Origin: Methylotenera sp. G11
GTDB taxonomy: Bacteria; Pseudomonadota; Gammaproteobacteria; Burkholderiales; Methylophilaceae
Direction of reading: 5' to 3'
DNA: 64,000 nt
Assembly: GCF_000799735.1 (NCBI RefSeq)
Contig: NZ_JUHH01000001.1
Span: 2,419,387-2,483,386 of the forward strand
Part shown: piece after piece, positions 1 to 8,322 of the stretch
Layout of the letters: the number at the start of each line of letters is the position of its first letter
Position numbering within the stretch: position 1 is the stretch's first letter
Made by a program: the position numbers and the translations under genes
Notes under the pieces: generated by a model
What the model saw: the letters and a program-made list of their open reading frames with translations, nothing else
Told to the model about the DNA's origin: nothing
Database searches by the model: none

Positions 1-354
1 TGGATTCACCGTATGGACCGCCCGGACTGGGAACGACCATACAAAGCACCAACCATCCTGATCGTACTTGGCACGACATTGGCATTCGTCAATATTACAG
101 TGATGGGTCTGGGCGCCAATATCTGGGGTGCAGGCACCCTGATGAGCGGCCTGGTGATGGCCGGCGCTGTGATCCCAATCTTTATCTGGCGCCATTACAT
201 TGTCGATAAAGGCGTGTTCCCTAAAGAAATGCTGGAAGATATGTATCTGGCTACGGATGATGACGGTAAATCATCAAAAGCCGGTGTGCTGCCTTACGTG
301 GCCCTGGCTGCTGCGGTAGTGATCGTGTTTGTTACAAGTCAATTAGCCTCATAA
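1..354 (+). CDS. C-terminal part of an APC-superfamily amino-acid permease (5' end outside window)
   Basis: The reading frame is open from base 1, so the gene begins upstream of the window; an internal ATG at 13 is not the start. The visible 117 residues begin with a cytoplasmic-loop motif (HRMDRPDWERPYKAP) typical of the region before the last membrane segments of amino-acid/polyamine permeases. Hydrophobic segments follow at about residues 20-38, 42-60 and 96-114. The substrate cannot be told from this fragment. A strong hairpin lies about 50 bases after the stop. Confidence 0.75.
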   Translation, partial: WIHRMDRPDWERPYKAPTILIVLGTTLAFVNITVMGLGANIWGAGTLMSGLVMAGAVIPIFIWRHYIVDKGVFPKEMLEDMYLATDDDGKSSKAGVLPYVALAAAVVIVFVTSQLAS

Positions 355-402
355 GGGTTAATAGGAAAGCCCCAGGGTAAACCGCCCAGGGGTAACAGGG
401 TG

Positions 403-423
403 CGGGTGGCTAATAGCCACCCG
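403..423 (+). terminator. Rho-independent terminator after the permease gene
   Basis: A perfect 9-bp stem with a 3-base loop (CGGGTGGCT / AGCCACCCG) is followed by a T-rich stretch on the + strand. It lies between the permease and the convergent thioredoxin-like gene. No T-run follows on the other strand. Confidence 0.75.
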
Positions 424-431
424 TTTCTATT

Positions 432-749
432 TCAGCGTGCAGATATCTGTTTTAATGCGTCGGTAATCATGCCTGTGTCAGCCGGGCGCACCAGGCGACC
501 GGACTCGATGCCATCTTTCAGAAAAACTAGTGTGGGCCACAGCTTCACCGAATATGAACGCCCGAGGGGTTTGCCTTTGCCATCTTCTATCCTGATATGC
601 CTGACGTTCGGGTATGCGCCCAAGGCGGCGGCAATGAGTGTTTGTGCTGCCTGGCAGTATCCGCACCAGACGGCCCCGAACTCTATGACTGTCGGACCTG
701 CCAGCTGGTCCAGGTCTGCCCTTTTCAATGTATGATGATCTGCCTGCAT
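432..749 (-). CDS. Small thioredoxin-family protein
   Basis: This 105-residue protein has a thioredoxin fold signature with active site WCGYC (Cys29 and Cys32), a following helix, and a cis-proline motif (WPTLVFLKDG) near residue 71. It has no signal peptide, so it should act in the cytoplasm as a thiol-disulfide oxidoreductase. The active-site dipeptide GY differs from the GP of housekeeping thioredoxin, so the redox partner is probably different and is unknown. An AGGAAAT ribosome site sits just before the ATG. It appears monocistronic. Confidence 0.8.
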   Translation of the reverse strand: MQADHHTLKRADLDQLAGPTVIEFGAVWCGYCQAAQTLIAAALGAYPNVRHIRIEDGKGKPLGRSYSVKLWPTLVFLKDGIESGRLVRPADTGMITDALKQISAR

Positions 750-958
750 ATTTCCTGATTCCCCGATTAAATGATATTGAGCAGAATGGGTTTTGATGGT
801 TCCGTATTCTGGGGCAAGTTTAAATCCTTATGTCGTGTGGCGTATATCTGCCGCGTTAAATGCGTCATAATCCATGCTCACGCCGGATGACGGTAACCAA
901 TGCTTGCAGCCGGGTTTCAGGCGCCGCAGGCATCGCAAAAAAAGGAAACAGGTTTAAC

Positions 959-1576
959 ATGATATTGAATGCAGAGCGCTTCGAGCGGGCGATCGCAGGC
1001 TTTGATGCCTTGAACAGGCAGGATCCGAGTTTTGATGAGTCCGCGGGACAGGCTATCCCGAAAGAACTGCTTTATTCCGAGCGCATGAGCGCCATGCTCA
1101 GGCGCTATGCTCCCGATGCTTCAGAGGCGCTGCAGCTCGCGGCCAGGTGCCAGCATATACAGCGCTGGAAAATCGCCCGTGCCAGCTACCCGATGACAAA
1201 GCCGGGTTATTACCAGTGGCGAACCGAGCTGAAATCCTTTCATGCCGGCATTGCACGCCAGGTGCTGACCGATGTCGGCTATGATGAGGCGACCGTGGCA
1301 CGCGTATGTGCGCTGGTCGGTAAAACCCTGCCTGTGGCCGATGTCGAGGCGCAAACGCTGGAAGATGTAGTCGTGCTGGTGTTTCTGGAGAGCTACCTTG
1401 CGCAGTTCGTGGCCAGCCACAATGATTACGATGCGGCAAAGTTTGCAGATATCCTGAATAAAACCTTAAGAAAAACCTCCGCACGTGCGCGCAGCGCAGC
1501 ACAGGCCATGATCGATCTGCCGGCTGACCTCAGGCCCCTCGTCGTGTCGCTGCTGGTGCAGTTTGAAGCGCATTGA
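959..1576 (+). CDS. DUF4202 family protein
   Basis: This 205-residue soluble protein resembles the DUF4202 family: an N-terminal region (ERFERAIAGFDALNRQDP), a histidine-containing helix (ARCQHIQRW), and an HD-like pattern of His and Asp residues further on. The function is unknown. The frame is open back to 860, but the start at 959 is preferred because it begins at the conserved region and has AGGA upstream at 943-946. The upstream 33 codons look like non-coding sequence. It stands alone between the thioredoxin-like gene and a PepSY gene. Confidence 0.75.
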   Translation: MILNAERFERAIAGFDALNRQDPSFDESAGQAIPKELLYSERMSAMLRRYAPDASEALQLAARCQHIQRWKIARASYPMTKPGYYQWRTELKSFHAGIARQVLTDVGYDEATVARVCALVGKTLPVADVEAQTLEDVVVLVFLESYLAQFVASHNDYDAAKFADILNKTLRKTSARARSAAQAMIDLPADLRPLVVSLLVQFEAH

Positions 1577-1655
1577 TAGATGGATGCGTTTTTAAGCTTG
1601 TATTAAGGTCGGCGGTGTAGATTAGGTTGCTCTAGTCACTAAAAGGAGCAATCTT

Positions 1656-1973
1656 ATGAAAACATTTACCCGCAACTTAGTCATATTAAGCCTGCTGTCA
1701 TTCGGCACGTTATCAGCCGCCTATGCGGATGATGACATTCAGGAAATGGAATCCATCGCCAAAGGCCTGGGCCTGATTTCGCTGGAAGAGGCGAAAACGA
1801 AAGCGCTGGCGGCAAAACCCGGCGTGGTAAAAGACGCAGAGCTGGAAGGCCGCAAGTTTGGCAAAGGCTGGGATTATGAATTTGAAATCGTTGATGCCGA
1901 TGGCCGTGAGTGGGAGGTGAACATCGATGCCAAGACCGGCGCCGTAACCGGCACCAGCCGCGACTGGTTCTGA
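1656..1973 (+). CDS. Secreted PepSY-domain protein
   Basis: This 105-residue protein has a signal peptide ending near AYA-DDD (about residue 24). It is followed by one PepSY domain: a helix with LISLEEAKTKALAAKPG, then strands ending in WEVNIDAKTGAV. PepSY domains are thought to inhibit or modulate peptidases or act as sensor accessories. It would be periplasmic. An AAGGAG ribosome site precedes the ATG. It ends 4 bases from the convergent histidine kinase gene, whose operon starts with another PepSY protein. A shared signalling role is inference. Confidence 0.85.
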   Translation: MKTFTRNLVILSLLSFGTLSAAYADDDIQEMESIAKGLGLISLEEAKTKALAAKPGVVKDAELEGRKFGKGWDYEFEIVDADGREWEVNIDAKTGAVTGTSRDWF

Positions 1974-1977
1974 GGCC

Positions 1978-3312
1978 TTAGCTGTTATAAGGCTTGAACC
2001 TGACTTCTGCACGCAGGCCGCCCAATGCGGCGGATCTGCCGAAAGTCAGGGTTGCGCCGTAGCTGCCGGCAATGTCATGAACGATCGCGAGCCCGAGCCC
2101 GCTGCCCGGTTTGGATTCATCCGCGCGGAAACCGCGGCGGGTCAGTGAGTCCAGTTCAGGTGCCGCGCAGCCGGGGCCGTCATCTTCTACAATGAAAACG
2201 GGCGCATCAGCGCCGCTTGCCGTGAGCGAAACATTGCGTCGGCACCACTTGCAGGCATTATCAAGCAGGTTGCCCAGCATTTCCAACAGGTCTTCCTGGT
2301 CCCCGTGAAACTGGGTGTTCCCGGTAATTTCCCAGGTGATGTTGACGGCTTTGTCTGCGTACATCAGGCGCAGCGTATGCGTGAGCTGGGCGATTTCAGT
2401 TTTGAGGTCAACTTTCCGCATCGGGTGCGTGTCCCCGATCAAGCGGGCGCGTTTCAGTTCCCGCTCTATACTTTGGCTGATGGCATCCGTCGCGGCATAA
2501 ATATCGCGGCGTATCTCGGGCAGGGCATTGATTTCCGGGCGTTCTGCCGCCTGGTTAAGCAGTGTCAGCCTGGTTTTGAGTGCATGTGCAAGGTTGCCTA
2601 ATGATTCACGCGAGCGGCGCGATTTGTCATGCATTGCCGCCAGGAGACGATTGAGTTCCTCGATCAGGGGCGCTACTTCCGCCGGGCCTTTGGTTTCAAT
2701 CTGGCTGACTTCACCGCGCCCCAGTCTGGCAATGTTCTCCTGTATGCCGCGCAGCGGCAGCAGCGCGTGGGCTACGATCAGCCACTGTATCGCCAGCAGG
2801 GCAATCAGGCCGGCCAGGGATACTAAAGCGTAAGTCAGCTGGAAACGGCTCATGCCGCTTTGCAGCGAGGTCAGGTTTTCTGCGATGGCGATCGTAATCG
2901 GCCGCTGTTGTTTCTGGTAACCGTGCGCTACGGCCAGCAAGGGCTGCTGTTCCGGTCCGGGCAGGTAGAGGTTGGCCTGCACGCCGGTTTGCAGTGGCTT
3001 GATATCGAGGTCTGCATCCCACAGCGAGCGTGAAGGCAGGCGTTGCTGGCCGGAAATGATGACATAGTAATAACCCGAGAATGGCCGTTGGTAAATTGCA
3101 CTGAGGTGTTTAGCATCCAGTACCAGCTGGCCGTCAGCATCAAAGTGAGCGCCTGCTAACAGCGTTTCACCTTCGCGCTGAAGGCGGTCTATCATCTGGT
3201 TTTCGGTCAGTTTGTTGATCGTATAGGTGACCACCGCCCACTGCAGGGTGAGTAACACGATCAGGCTTAATATCAGCCCCCAGGTCAGGCGTCCTTTGAG
3301 CGATGCCATCAC
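1978..3312 (-). CDS. Two-component sensor histidine kinase (PhoQ-like)
   Basis: This 444-residue inner-membrane kinase has an N-terminal transmembrane helix at about residues 10-30, a periplasmic sensor region (30-160), a second helix (160-182), a HAMP linker, an H-box at NLAHALKT (phosphorylated His243), an N-box (NLLDNACKW, Asn352), and G-boxes VEDDGPG and GSGLGLAI. The domain order and H-box resemble the PhoQ group. The proline that normally follows HALKT is arginine here (Arg248). Its ATG overlaps the stop of the response regulator gene by 4 bases, so the pair is translationally coupled. The stimulus is unknown. Confidence 0.9.
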   Translation of the reverse strand: MMASLKGRLTWGLILSLIVLLTLQWAVVTYTINKLTENQMIDRLQREGETLLAGAHFDADGQLVLDAKHLSAIYQRPFSGYYYVIISGQQRLPSRSLWDADLDIKPLQTGVQANLYLPGPEQQPLLAVAHGYQKQQRPITIAIAENLTSLQSGMSRFQLTYALVSLAGLIALLAIQWLIVAHALLPLRGIQENIARLGRGEVSQIETKGPAEVAPLIEELNRLLAAMHDKSRRSRESLGNLAHALKTRLTLLNQAAERPEINALPEIRRDIYAATDAISQSIERELKRARLIGDTHPMRKVDLKTEIAQLTHTLRLMYADKAVNITWEITGNTQFHGDQEDLLEMLGNLLDNACKWCRRNVSLTASGADAPVFIVEDDGPGCAAPELDSLTRRGFRADESKPGSGLGLAIVHDIAGSYGATLTFGRSAALGGLRAEVRFKPYNS

Positions 3313-3974
3313 TGATCACCACTGAAAACATAGCCCTGGCCGCGCCTGGTCTGAATAAGCCCGGCGCCAATTTTCTGCCGCAGGCGGTTGATATACACCT
3401 CGATCACGTTGCTGTCCTTGTCTTCGTCATATTCGTATACATGCTCGGTCAGGATCGTTTTTGAGAGCACATGGCCGGGGTGCAGCATGAAATAACGCAG
3501 CAGGCGGAATTCCGTTCCTGTCAGGTTGTGGCGCTCGCCATTGTTCAGAATCACCGTCTGGGTCTGTTCATCCAGTTTGATGTGTGCGTGATGAAGTTCG
3601 CCGATGACCTTGGCAGAGCTTCGTTTCAGCACTGCGCTGATACGCGCCAGCAGTTCTTCGATCTGGAAAGGCTTGCCCAGGTAATCATCGGCGCCCGCAT
3701 TGAATCCGGCGACTTTTTCCTGCCAGCCTGCGCGTGCAGTCAGGATAATGACGGGTGTATGCAGTTGCCTGCCTCGCCAGTTAGCCAGCACTTCCAGCCC
3801 GGGGCGCTTAGGCAAGCCCAGGTCGAGTACGATCAGGTCATAAGGCTCCAGTTCCCCCATCGTCTGTGCCTCAATGCCGTCTACAGCCAGGTCTGCCGCA
3901 TAGCCGGCACGCTGCAGGGCGGATTGCAGCTGCGGCCCCAGTTTAATGTCATCTTCAGCCAGTAATAAGCGCAT
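3309..3974 (-). CDS. OmpR/PhoP-family response regulator
   Basis: This 221-residue protein has an N-terminal receiver domain with the acidic pocket EDD (residues 7-9), phospho-acceptor Asp51 and conserved Lys101. A C-terminal winged-helix DNA-binding domain contains the motif SNVIEVYINRLRQK. It is the partner of the adjacent kinase and starts 2 bases after the stop of a PepSY membrane protein gene, giving a three-gene operon PepSY-regulator-kinase. Target genes cannot be told from sequence; the flanking PepSY genes are plausible targets. Confidence 0.93.
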   Translation of the reverse strand: MRLLLAEDDIKLGPQLQSALQRAGYAADLAVDGIEAQTMGELEPYDLIVLDLGLPKRPGLEVLANWRGRQLHTPVIILTARAGWQEKVAGFNAGADDYLGKPFQIEELLARISAVLKRSSAKVIGELHHAHIKLDEQTQTVILNNGERHNLTGTEFRLLRYFMLHPGHVLSKTILTEHVYEYDEDKDSNVIEVYINRLRQKIGAGLIQTRRGQGYVFSGDQ

Positions 3975-3976
3975 GA

Positions 3977-4315
3977 TTAATCGTCACGCTCCATTTTCAG
4001 CAGTTTGCCAGTCTTGGCATCCAGCTTTAATTCCCAGACCTGGCTTTTATTATCCAGTATCTCGACTTCGTAAATGTAGGCGCCATTTTTTAGTTCAAGC
4101 TCGGTTTCCAGAATTTTCCCTGGCTTGATGGCTTTGGCAGAGCTGGTGATTTTTTCCAAAGGCAGGATCAGCCCGGCTTCGGATAGTTTGCGTGCGGTGA
4201 GCGGGCTTTCGTCTGCCCAGACAAAAGAAACGGCGAGCACCAGCAGCACTGTGAGTGCGGCAAGCCATAAGCCTGCGGTAGCAGGAAGTTTCGAGATGTT
4301 AAATCTGGCCGTCAT
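3977..4315 (-). CDS. Membrane-anchored PepSY-domain protein, first gene of a two-component operon
   Basis: This 112-residue protein has one hydrophobic N-terminal segment (signal anchor or signal peptide ending near VWA-DES) and a PepSY domain with EVEILDNKSQVWELKLD and a DAKTGKLL end. The frame continues to 4345, but the ATG at 4315 has AGGAT about 10 bases upstream, while the farther ATG has no ribosome site. It probably lies in the periplasm and may modulate the downstream kinase. That role is inferred from position only. Confidence 0.85.
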   Translation of the reverse strand: MTARFNISKLPATAGLWLAALTVLLVLAVSFVWADESPLTARKLSEAGLILPLEKITSSAKAIKPGKILETELELKNGAYIYEVEILDNKSQVWELKLDAKTGKLLKMERDD

Positions 4316-4481
4316 TGCTATTTCTATCCTGATGATTGATGGCATTACATGCAGTGATGTTGTGCAGCAATACTAGAATACAAAACTTAACTCAAGCTGA
4401 AAATGAACCGGGCAATATTCAAAACAACCCGGGCGATACCCCGCTTGCGATACTGGCGTACCGCGCTGCCAGCTGATCTTG

Positions 4482-5402
4482 TTAGCTAATTTTGATCGCG
4501 CTGATGGCGCGGGTGACCGCCAGGTATGAACCTATCCAGCCGATGGCTACGGCCATGCCGATGATCACCAGGTAAAGCTCGGCATTCACGATTTCCAGGC
4601 TGAAGTCGCTGCCGTAAAGCCTGGATATTTCCATGACGGAATAGTTGAAGGTCTGGATGATGCCGCCCACCATCAGCACTGAAAGCAGGCCGCCAAACAG
4701 CCCATATAAAATGCCGGCGTAAAGAAAAGGCATTCTGATAAAGCTGTTGGTTGCGCCGATCAGGTAGCTCACTTCAATTTCATCTTTCTGGGTCAGGATC
4801 TGCATACGTACCGTATTGCCGATGATGACCAGCAGCACGATAGCGAGTAGTGCCGTAATGAAGAAGGTCAGTTTTTTGCCTATGCCCAGCAATGTTGCAA
4901 GACGCTTTGCCCAGTCAGCATTGAGTATAGCCTGCTCTACGCCTGGAATGCTCTGCAATGTGTTTCTCAGGGTTTCCAGCGTATCGGGGTCGGCAGATTT
5001 TGCCTGGATATAGAATGCGTCAGGGAGCGGGTTCTTGCCGAGCTGCTCGATGGCGCTGCTGATGTTGCTGTTGTCTTTGGATTTTGCCTGTAATTGCTGC
5101 CAGGCTTCATCCCTGGTGACCAGGTGATATTGATGGATTGCGGTATTCTTGGCTAATACCGCATCGATCTCGGCGATATTGGCTGCCGTTGCGTCCAGTT
5201 TCAGAAACAGGCTGATTTCTGTTTCGCTCTTCATATGGTCTGTCAGCTTGGACAGGTTATCCACGGCAAGGTAAAACAGGCTCGGTAAACACATGGCAAC
5301 GCCTACCACCAGGCAAATCATGAAGGTGGAGAGCAGGTTGGTGCGCATGCGCGACAGCACGAGTTTAATAGCCTGCAAATGATGGTTCAGCCAGGTAATC
5401 AT
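4482..5402 (-). CDS. ftsX: Cell-division protein FtsX
   Basis: This 306-residue inner-membrane protein has the FtsX plan: a cytoplasmic N-terminus, one membrane helix at about 22-45, a large periplasmic domain, and three C-terminal helices with a FtsX/MacB-type permease fold. With FtsE it forms an ABC-like complex that links the divisome to activation of cell-wall hydrolases. Its ATG overlaps the ftsE stop by 4 bases. The gene ends the ftsY-ftsE-ftsX group. rpoH, which follows ftsX in many gammaproteobacteria, is absent here. Confidence 0.95.
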   Translation of the reverse strand: MITWLNHHLQAIKLVLSRMRTNLLSTFMICLVVGVAMCLPSLFYLAVDNLSKLTDHMKSETEISLFLKLDATAANIAEIDAVLAKNTAIHQYHLVTRDEAWQQLQAKSKDNSNISSAIEQLGKNPLPDAFYIQAKSADPDTLETLRNTLQSIPGVEQAILNADWAKRLATLLGIGKKLTFFITALLAIVLLVIIGNTVRMQILTQKDEIEVSYLIGATNSFIRMPFLYAGILYGLFGGLLSVLMVGGIIQTFNYSVMEISRLYGSDFSLEIVNAELYLVIIGMAVAIGWIGSYLAVTRAISAIKIS

Positions 5403-6112
5403 GATGAAAATTTTTCCGTTGGTGCTGTTTCAAGGTTCAAAGTCTTTTGCATGAACGGGTTTTCGGTGAGCAGGCCATGGTCCAGGTGCAGCACCCGGCT
5501 CTGGTTTGCGCTCATGCCCAGGGCATCGTGGGTAGACATGATCACGGTGACGCCTACCTGGTTGAATGCCTGGAAAATAGCCATGATGTCGGCGGCATAG
5601 CTTGCATCCAGGTTGCCGGTCGGCTCATCCGCAAGCAGTATCGATGGCCGGCTTACCACGGCGCGCGCAATCGCCAGCCGCTGCTGTTCGCCGCCGGAGA
5701 GTGTGATAGGCATGACTTTTTCTTTATTGAGCAGGCCGACTTTATCCAGCGCGGCTCGCACACGCTTGGCCGCTTCCTGTTCGGAAACGCCGTTAATACG
5801 CAAAGGCAATATGACATTTTCAAAGCAGTTGCGGTCATACAGCAGCTTGTGATCCTGGAAAATAAGCCCGAACCTGCGGCGCAGAAAAGGAATGGCTGAA
5901 GATTTAAGTTTGCTGACGTTCTGGTGGGCGATCAGCACCGTGCCGCTGGTAGGCAGTTCCGTTGCGGCAATCAATTTAAGCAGGGTGCTTTTACCTGCTC
6001 CGGAATGGCCGGTGACATACACGAACTCGCCTGCACCAATATTGAAGCTGACGTTTTTTAATATCTGGTCACTACCCGGGTAGCGTTTGCTGACTTGGTC
6101 AAATTGGATCAT
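5399..6112 (-). CDS. ftsE: Cell-division ATP-binding protein FtsE
   Basis: This 237-residue ABC ATPase has Walker [10 protein letters not shown] (about residue 35), ABC signature LSGGEQQR, Walker B ILLADEP and the switch His in STHD. FtsE pairs with FtsX at the division site. The length is slightly above the usual 220 residues because of a C-terminal tail. It is about 120 bases downstream of ftsY and overlaps ftsX. Confidence 0.96.
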   Translation of the reverse strand: MIQFDQVSKRYPGSDQILKNVSFNIGAGEFVYVTGHSGAGKSTLLKLIAATELPTSGTVLIAHQNVSKLKSSAIPFLRRRFGLIFQDHKLLYDRNCFENVILPLRINGVSEQEAAKRVRAALDKVGLLNKEKVMPITLSGGEQQRLAIARAVVSRPSILLADEPTGNLDASYAADIMAIFQAFNQVGVTVIMSTHDALGMSANQSRVLHLDHGLLTENPFMQKTLNLETAPTEKFSS

Positions 6113-6230
6113 GCCGTTATTGTAGCGTAATGTATCGTAGCGTTAATGTGGGTGCTGGGTTGCGAGTAGACGCAACGAAGCTTTGCGCACAAGGAATATG
6201 TTTGTAAAACTCCATTAACAATCATCGCGT

Positions 6231-7229
6231 CTAATCAATCATTGCATCTATGAACTCCGCCGCATTGAACGGGCGCAGGTCATCAATCGCTTCACCGATG
6301 CCAATGTAACGTATCGGAATCGGGCGTGCCTGTGCAATCGCCGCGATCACGCCGCCTTTGGCTGTGCCGTCCAGTTTGCTCAGCACCAGGCCGGTAACGC
6401 CGAGCGCATCGTCAAAAATCCTGACCTGGTTTACGGCATTCTGTCCGGTGTTGGAGTCCAGCACCAGCAGGACTTCATGCGGTGCACCAGGCAGCGCTTT
6501 GTCCATGACGCGTTTTACTTTGGCAATTTCTTCCATCAGGTGCAGCTGTGTCGGCAGGCGTCCGGCAGTATCGGCGAGCACGATGTCGATATTTTTGGCA
6601 AGCGCCGAGTTGATTGCATCAAACATGACGGCTGCCGGGTCGCCGCTGGACTGTGCCACGACATGCACATTGTTGCGCTCACCCCAGACCTGTAATTGCT
6701 CACGTGCCGCAGCCCTGAAAGTATCGCCAGCCGCGATCAGTACACTTTTGCCCTGGGACTGGAAATGTTTTGCCAGCTTGCCGATGGTGGTGGTTTTGCC
6801 GGCGCCATTCACGCCAGCCAGCATGATGATGAAGGGCTTGTGCGTGGAGGTGTCCAGCGGCTGCTGTAAAGGGGAAAGTAAATCTGAGAGCGCCTCTTTG
6901 AGCGCCGTTTTGAGCTGCGCCGTGTCATCCAGGCTCTGGCGTTTCACGCGGTTTTTGATGTCGTCCAGCAGAAATTCTGTCGCGCTGATGCCCACGTCTG
7001 CGGTGAGCAGGATGGATTCAAGTTCTTCATAGATTTCAGCATCGATTTTACCGCCGCCGAACAGTCCCGCCAGTTGGCTGCCGAGCTGGTTGCGTGTTTT
7101 GGCCAGGCCCAGTTTCAGGCGCTCAGCCCAGCTTTTGCCGGTCTCGGGCGCAACGGCGGCTTCAGCAGGCTTGGGTTTGTTCTCCTCTGCACCGGCTTCA
7201 GGTTTATCTTTTTTGAAAAAATTGAACAT
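6231..7229 (-). CDS. ftsY: Signal recognition particle receptor FtsY
   Basis: This 332-residue SRP GTPase has a short acidic, Ala/Glu/Lys-rich A domain (residues 1-35) and then the NG domain. The G1 motif is GVNGAGKTTT, with DTAGR (G3) and SKLDGTAKGG (G4/G5 region). It docks SRP-ribosome complexes at the membrane for co-translational insertion. The A domain is shorter than in E. coli, as is usual for betaproteobacteria. Confidence 0.96.
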   Translation of the reverse strand: MFNFFKKDKPEAGAEENKPKPAEAAVAPETGKSWAERLKLGLAKTRNQLGSQLAGLFGGGKIDAEIYEELESILLTADVGISATEFLLDDIKNRVKRQSLDDTAQLKTALKEALSDLLSPLQQPLDTSTHKPFIIMLAGVNGAGKTTTIGKLAKHFQSQGKSVLIAAGDTFRAAAREQLQVWGERNNVHVVAQSSGDPAAVMFDAINSALAKNIDIVLADTAGRLPTQLHLMEEIAKVKRVMDKALPGAPHEVLLVLDSNTGQNAVNQVRIFDDALGVTGLVLSKLDGTAKGGVIAAIAQARPIPIRYIGIGEAIDDLRPFNAAEFIDAMID

Positions 7230-7353
7230 AGAGATTCAGCTAATTTAAGTTGCGTGATGAGATGTCTGCGTCTATTTAAGTGCGCGCAGCCATCCGTGTA
7301 AAAGTACTGTCATTTTAGCTTAATTCTATAACATGCGACGTACCAGTTGTAGC

Positions 7354-7806
7354 TTACTTGCCAGCCGGCTTTCTGTGGTGTTCGAGCAATTCATATATCC
7401 CCATGCCGATGACCATGGCCACCACGAAAATGAACCCTTTGCCGCTGCCGGCTCCCAGCAGGACGAATGCGGGCGCCGGGCAGATGCCTGCGAGCCCCCA
7501 GCCGACACCAAAGGCCATGCTGCCCAGCACCAGGCGCTTGTCGATGACGCGATTGGTCGGCAGTTGGATAGAGAATCCGAGATAACTGTGCCGGCGCCTT
7601 TTTGCGATGGCGAATGCGATCAGGCCGATGCCGATCGCTCCAGCCATGACCAGGCCTAAAGACGGATCCCACCAGCCCGAGACATCAAGGAATGCGAGCA
7701 CTTTGGCCGGATTAGCCATGCCTGCCAGTATCAGGCCTATCCCGAATATCAGGCCGGAAAGCAAAGAGAAACTCAGGGCGGCAGTATTGCTGATATGGTT
7801 TTTCAT
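7354..7806 (-). CDS. YeeE/YedE-family transporter subunit (second half, DUF6691 type)
   Basis: This 150-residue integral membrane protein has about four hydrophobic helices and the motif [17 protein letters not shown], the cysteine-containing signature of the second half of YeeE/YedE transporters. The open frame extends to 8031 but overlaps the neighbouring gene there. The ATG at 7806 has GGGGGTG 6 bases upstream and begins at the conserved region. Family members import sulfur compounds such as thiosulfate. It starts 4 bases after the partner gene's stop, so the two halves are probably translated together. Confidence 0.85.
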   Translation of the reverse strand: MKNHISNTAALSFSLLSGLIFGIGLILAGMANPAKVLAFLDVSGWWDPSLGLVMAGAIGIGLIAFAIAKRRRHSYLGFSIQLPTNRVIDKRLVLGSMAFGVGWGLAGICPAPAFVLLGAGSGKGFIFVVAMVIGMGIYELLEHHRKPAGK

Positions 7807-7810
7807 GGCT

Positions 7811-8245
7811 TTACACCCCCAGTACATGGCGTGCCACATACACCGTGAGCACCCCGGTAGCCATGAAAGCCAGTGTGGCAATGATGGAACGCGGCGATAA
7901 GCGTGAGATGCCGCACACGCCGTGGCCACTGGTGCAGCCGGATGCGTAGCGCGTGCCGATGCCGACAATGAGCCCGGCGGCGGCAAGCAAGGCGTTGCTT
8001 GCGTTGATCTCAATAGCTGGCAACGGCGCAAACAGCAGCCATGCCAGCGGCGCGATCATCAAGCCGGTGATAAACGCCAGCCTCCAGCCGATGTCACGCC
8101 GCCTGGGTTTGAATAAGCCGCCCAGGATGCCGGTAATGCCGGCGATACGGCCATTGAAAAGCACAAAGATTGCCGAAGCTGTGCCAATCAGTACGCCGCC
8201 GGCCAGCGCAGTCCAAGGGGTGAAGTGATTCCAGTCGATTAACAT
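7811..8245 (-). CDS. YeeE/YedE-family transporter subunit (first half)
   Basis: This membrane protein of about 144 residues has the family signature [18 protein letters not shown]. The Cys and GH residues in that motif line the substrate path in YeeE/TsuA proteins. The frame is open back to 8290; the start at 8245 is chosen because typical members begin close to this point, but neither start has a clear ribosome site. Together with the next gene it forms a split version of the single-chain YeeE. The substrate (sulfur compound) is inferred from the family. Confidence 0.82.
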   Translation of the reverse strand: MLIDWNHFTPWTALAGGVLIGTASAIFVLFNGRIAGITGILGGLFKPRRRDIGWRLAFITGLMIAPLAWLLFAPLPAIEINASNALLAAAGLIVGIGTRYASGCTSGHGVCGISRLSPRSIIATLAFMATGVLTVYVARHVLGV

Positions 8246-8322
8246 TGGGGTCCACTCAGCTATCAATGAAAACAGGCCGCGTACATGCATACGCGACCAT
8301 GCAGCGAAAGTTACATCTTAAC

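Noticed and set aside
860-958. N-terminal extension of the DUF4202 gene
   Set aside because: The extra residues are unlike the family and a better placed start with a ribosome site exists at 959.
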